Shown piece by piece: positions 60,401-64,000 of a DNA stretch of 64,000 nt (position 1 is the first letter of the stretch; each line of letters starts with the position of its first letter). Made by a program: the position numbers and the translations under genes. The notes under the pieces are model-generated. The model made no database searches. It was given only the letters and a program-made list of their open reading frames with translations, and was not told the DNA's origin. This DNA is from Chamaecyparis obtusa (Eukaryota; Streptophyta; Pinopsida; Cupressales; Cupressaceae): assembly GCA_027943335.1 (NCBI GenBank), contig BSBK01003554.1, positions 248,001 to 312,000 of the forward strand. Reading direction: 5' to 3'.

Positions 60401-61033
60401 CTCATTGAAATCTATCTGTTGACCATCATATTGATCCAGGCCTTAAAAGAATCTAAGGATATCAAGATCATCCTCAAAAACTTGCCAATTGTACACATTG
60501 TCAGGAACTGCAGGCCTAGTTTTAGTTTCCAACATGGAAACACCAGAGAGGGTGATATCATTGTTTTTCAAAGCAACATTAGCAAGAAAGTCTGCCATGA
60601 TGTTATTTGACCTTTCTACCCAGAGCAGATTAAAAGCTTCAAAAAATTCTAATCTATCCCAGACAGCATGCTTATATAACTTGAGTTTCTCATCCTTAGA
60701 AGCATATTGGGATCTTACTTGGGCTACAATCAATTGGGAATCACCATGAACTTTTAAACATTTAATACCATGCTTTATGGCTACATCTAATCCCAAGATC
60801 AGAGCCTCATATTCAGCAGTATTATTTGTACAACTGAAAGTCAACAAGAAGGAGTACTTGAAAGTATTACCTAATGGGGAAATGAAAACAACACCAGCTC
60901 CTGATCCTTCTTTGGAGCATCCACCATCAAAAAACATTTTCCACAAGCTATCTTGTTGCATCATCAATTCTTCCACAATTGGGTCTGTGTTCTTCAACTG
61001 AGGTAACACAACAATTAAGGGCTTCCGGAGCAA
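57461..61033 (-). pseudogene. Tat-like pol: RNase H, RT, degenerate RNase H, integrase (two stops)
   Basis: One frame from 61033 to 57461 has stops only at 60443-60445 and 60197-60199. The RNase H (about 60560-60930) shows MFFDGGCSKEGSGAGVVF, NNTAEYEAL, KVHGDSQLIV and NNIMADFLANV: the D, E, D, D residues are all present. RT follows (AWSYDDLKAY, HMPFGLKNAGATFQ, active site VYQDDLTAFS). The usual Ty3 RNase H (LFSFASFHTIAAVLLQ, NYEIMEKQAYALV, AYVPHAAV) has lost its catalytic acids. Integrase has the HHCC finger (HSGMCGGHYSA...CEPCQ), MDFIGEF, VVDNAMSFRS and HPQANGQAESSNKS, so D,D,E is intact. It ends in KFFFS at the spacer. Confidence 0.92.
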
Positions 61034-64000
61034 CCATTTCCACCATAACTGAGGAACGGGGCTCCCTGTACAACTTTACTTCTGTCCCATTCACTGGAAT
61101 AGTGGCATAAGATAAATCTAGTTCCAGCTTTCCACCCACTGCTGCGGCCCATTGTCTTGACAATAACATGCCATAGTGAGGCTCTGTATCTACAACAACT
61201 ACATCCATTTTGTATGTAGCCTCTGGGAATGCAGCAATTTTTACCTCAATTCCAATCAAAGTCCCCACAACAGGCACTACCCTATTATCCATTGCATAAC
61301 ACCTGCCATTAGAAGTGTCAACTTGCAATCCTAATTCTTTCATCACATGATATGGCATCACAGTTGTGGTAGCACCAGAGTCTATCATACAATTTTTTAA
61401 CAATAAGTCATTCACAATTAAAGTGACATAAAAGGGATTGATGGAAGAAGGTTCTTGTGTTACAATTGTCCCAACACATACATCTGAGATGGGAATAGGC
61501 CTTTTTATAGAACTCCCTTCTTCTTGTTTGGTAGGAGAAAATCTCTGCTCATTTATAAGAGCCAAGGCTGCTGTCTTGTGCTCCTCTATTTTCAACATTT
61601 CAAGCAGAGGGATGGACACTTTCATCTGAGACAACGCATGTCTCATATCAAATGCAGGGGAATCAGTAGGAGAATCAGATTGATCCTTTGTCCTACCAGT
61701 TTTCTTTTTCATCTTGTCAGTACTAACTTCCTCCCCTTTCTTCTTTTCACTCACAAGTTCTTGATCCTTGCCATCTATAATATTGGACTTTGGGAAACCC
61801 TTATCCTGAGGACTACCTTTGATGAATACTGATCTAGGAATTCCCTGTTCATTATCCACCTTTCGGTTCCTCAAATTGTATGAGGATCTTTCTTGTGTTA
61901 TGGCAGCCACAATTAAGTTTTTGATTTCCTCTTCACTGGGCTTCCTCCATTGCTTCTCATCTGATTTGGATCCCACCATATGAGTTTTATAATCATTATT
62001 ATCAAATTCTTCAGGATCAGATTGAGTAAATATTTGTTTCTCATAATCAGAGAAAATCTTTCTCTTATGATCAACATCTGGACAACTTGCTTCATCATCT
62101 GAGGACACAAAATCCTCTATTGGATCTGTAGTAAACATGTTAATGGCAGGCTTTTCAGATTCTTCATAATCTCCTGCACATGAGTTATCAGCCTCTTCTC
62201 CTAAGGCTTGGGCCACAGCACACTGGAAAGGTGAATGAGGCATATTACAAGCTACATACCAAGGAGTGTTTTCTACATTGTGTGTAGTATTTTTCTTTAA
62301 GGGATCTGGGGTATCTCTCCCTTTTTGTACCTCATTACTGTCAAGAACAGGTCTCCCATCCTTCCAATTAGTTTTGTAAGGCATGTCTCTCAAATTAGGG
62401 GCCTTGTCCTGCCTTTGATAAGGGGGTCTTGCATCTTGAAAGTTTCTACCACCTTTATCAAATCTTATTGGGAACTCCTTGTTAGCACCCTGTCCTTTAT
62501 CCTCCTCTTTAAAAGGCCTTGCATGTTGTGGTCTGGTTTCTTTCCACAATTTACCCTCATCCCTCTTGTACATTTGGCCAGATGCCTTTCGGTTACTCTC
62601 AATATTTATGGCCAACTTAAATGCATCCCTAAGGGTGTGGGGATTTTTATCTCTTAGGAGATAAGACATTTTACCATCCATGGAATTGAAATAAGTGGTC
62701 ATGCAAACTGCATCATCCAACCTCAATACCTGGAACAATTTGTACATAGCCTTTTGAAACCGGCTATTGAATTCTGACATGCTCTCATTATAATTTTTCT
62801 TGATATTATTGAATTCATTGAGCATGTAACTAGAATTTACATGTTCAGCATACTGCTCCTTAAAAATCCTGACAAATTCATCCCATGAAGCAATACTGTT
62901 CTCAGGTAACCCTCTATACCAATCCCTAGCATCTTCAATCAATGATTGAACAAAAAGTTTCATTATGACATCTTCATGCTCAATCTCATAGTCATTAACT
63001 TTATCTGTGAAAAACTTCAAATGCTCTTCACAGGTAATAACATTATTCCCAGTGAATAATGGGATCTTCTTCCTGATTTCATTGGGAATGGCATTAGGTT
63101 AGCCAGGAATACCATCAAAAAACAAGGGCCTATATCTATCCAAATGAACTGGTCATCTTTGGATAGTTGGCTGATTTGAAGGGGTAATTGCAACATTTTG
63201 ACAGGGTATAGTTCCCACTGTACCCTGAGAAACCAAGGGAACTTGACTAGGAAATTGTCCAGATGGATATTGTCCAGAGTGAAAGGCTTGAGTATTTGGA
63301 ATTGCAATGTTAGGCTGACTGGATGAAGTTGTTCCTATGGTAATAGGGACAAAACTACTAGCAGATGTATTCATGTTAGCATGTAAGAAGGAAATCTTCC
63401 TTTTCATTTCATCTGCAGCAGCCTCTAACTCAAGTTTCTCAAGTTGCATAGCCAAATCCTCCTTTGCTTTCCTAGCTCTGTCTAAATCTGCACTAGCTTG
63501 AGTAGGCACATTAGGAATGGGCACAACCTTCTTCGGTTCATTTATAGCAACACCCACCACCTTTTGTTTTCCCTTATCAGGGATTTCCTTGGGAGCAATT
63601 TTAATCTCCTTGTTTATTTTGATTTCAGAGGGATTCAGTTGTCTTAAGACATGACCTGTTCCCTCAAATTCACTTTGTTTGGGCCTGGTATCCTGAGCTT
63701 GCTTTCTCAAAGCTTGCATATCACCAAACAATTCTTTATCCAAACCTTGTACATCCTGGTTTAGATCACTAACATGGGTCTCATTTCTCCTGGTTCTTTT
63801 GAGGAGTTCTTCCCTTTCCAGAAGCAATTCACGAAGCTGTTGTTCCCTTATCTTCGTTCTATTAGCAATTTCTGCTAATTGCTCACGTTCCTTTTCTCTC
63901 AAAGCAATCACTTCCTCTCTTAACTTCTCAGAATCATAAGAAGCTGTTTCAGCAGTAGAGGTTTCATCAGGTTGTTCAAGGGTTTCTCTAGCAGGGAAAA
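60948..64000 (-). pseudogene. Tat-like gag-protease, partial (runs off the window), two stops
   Basis: The frame is open at the right edge, so the N terminus is outside. The first visible part is coiled-coil-like (LREKEREQLAEIANRTKIRE). The capsid region follows TGA at 63153-63155 and TAA at 63099-63101: PNAIPNEIRKKIPLF, EHEDVIMKLFVQSL, WYRGLPENSIASWDEF, KMSYLLRDKNPHTLRDAF. A knuckle-like CNMPHSPFQC lies at about 62220-62260. Protease is at about 61080-61460 with CMIDSGATTTVMPYHVMKEL and YGMLLSRQWAA. The frame ends at 60948 after overlapping the pol frame by 86 bp, with pol in +1 relative to gag-protease. Confidence 0.9.

Larger units (their letters stand above)
50577..64000 (-). mobile_element. 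Giant Tat-like Ty3 retrotransposon with a third large ORF, extends past the window
   Basis: On the minus strand the order is gag-protease (from beyond 64000), an RNase H domain, RT, degenerate Ty3 RNase H, integrase (to 57461), a repeat-rich spacer, ORF3 (to 51826), polypurine tract, 3' LTR (50577-51786). At least 13.4 kb is visible, with the 5' LTR and leader still to come. Only about five in-frame stops and one frame change are seen in over 10 kb of coding sequence, so it is relatively young. Bases CCACC (50572-50576) should be the target duplication. R-U5 sequence and gag relate it to the element at 8991-24759. Confidence 0.9.

Overview
This is plant nuclear DNA. The gene carries 18 short, GT-AG spliced exons, and everything around it is layered LTR retrotransposons with plant-type primer-binding sites. 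The size and nesting of the elements suggest a large-genome seed plant, possibly a gymnosperm; that is inference, since nothing here names the species.

Layout. (1) 1-5857: a decayed Ty1/copia element on the minus strand, its 3' LTR cut by the window edge. (2) 5858-8985: AT-rich DNA with microsatellites and no recognisable gene. (3) 8991-24759: a very large non-autonomous element with 4.3-kb LTRs, a 3.0-kb interior holding only a broken gag-like frame, and a TACCC target duplication. Its 5' LTR was later hit by a 335-bp TRIM element (9342-9676) and by a 3.8-kb gag-protease-only Ty3 element (13462-17261, target duplication AATTA). The uninterrupted 3' LTR preserves both empty sites. (4) 27303-38066, minus strand: one apparently intact gene, an HPCA1-like leucine-rich-repeat receptor kinase (LRR-VIII-1 type), 18 exons, 971 residues, with several unusual tandem or inverted repeats in its introns. 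(5) 38067-42664: AT-rich spacer, then the 3' end of an old Ty3 chromovirus. (6) 42665-48992, minus strand: a structurally complete but stop-ridden Ty3 chromovirus with 812-bp LTRs and target duplication GGTAG. (7) 49640-50553: a LINE ORF1 remnant. (8) 50577 to beyond 64000, minus strand: a giant Tat-like Ty3 element inserted just after the LINE fragment. It carries gag-protease, an RNase H domain, RT, a catalytically degenerate second RNase H, integrase, a repeat-rich spacer, and then a third reading frame of about 1,160 codons that stops 39 bp before the 3' LTR.

Most interesting system. The elements in (3) and (8) look like a non-autonomous/autonomous pair. They share gag sequence, the R-U5 part of the LTR, and a minisatellite of about 64 bp that lies in U3 of the non-autonomous LTR and in the pol-ORF3 spacer of the coding element. 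The coding element is unusual in three ways: its intact RNase H lies between protease and RT, the resident Ty3 RNase H has lost its active-site acids, and it has the large third ORF. All element boundaries, exon junctions and stops were read by eye; no database search was run.
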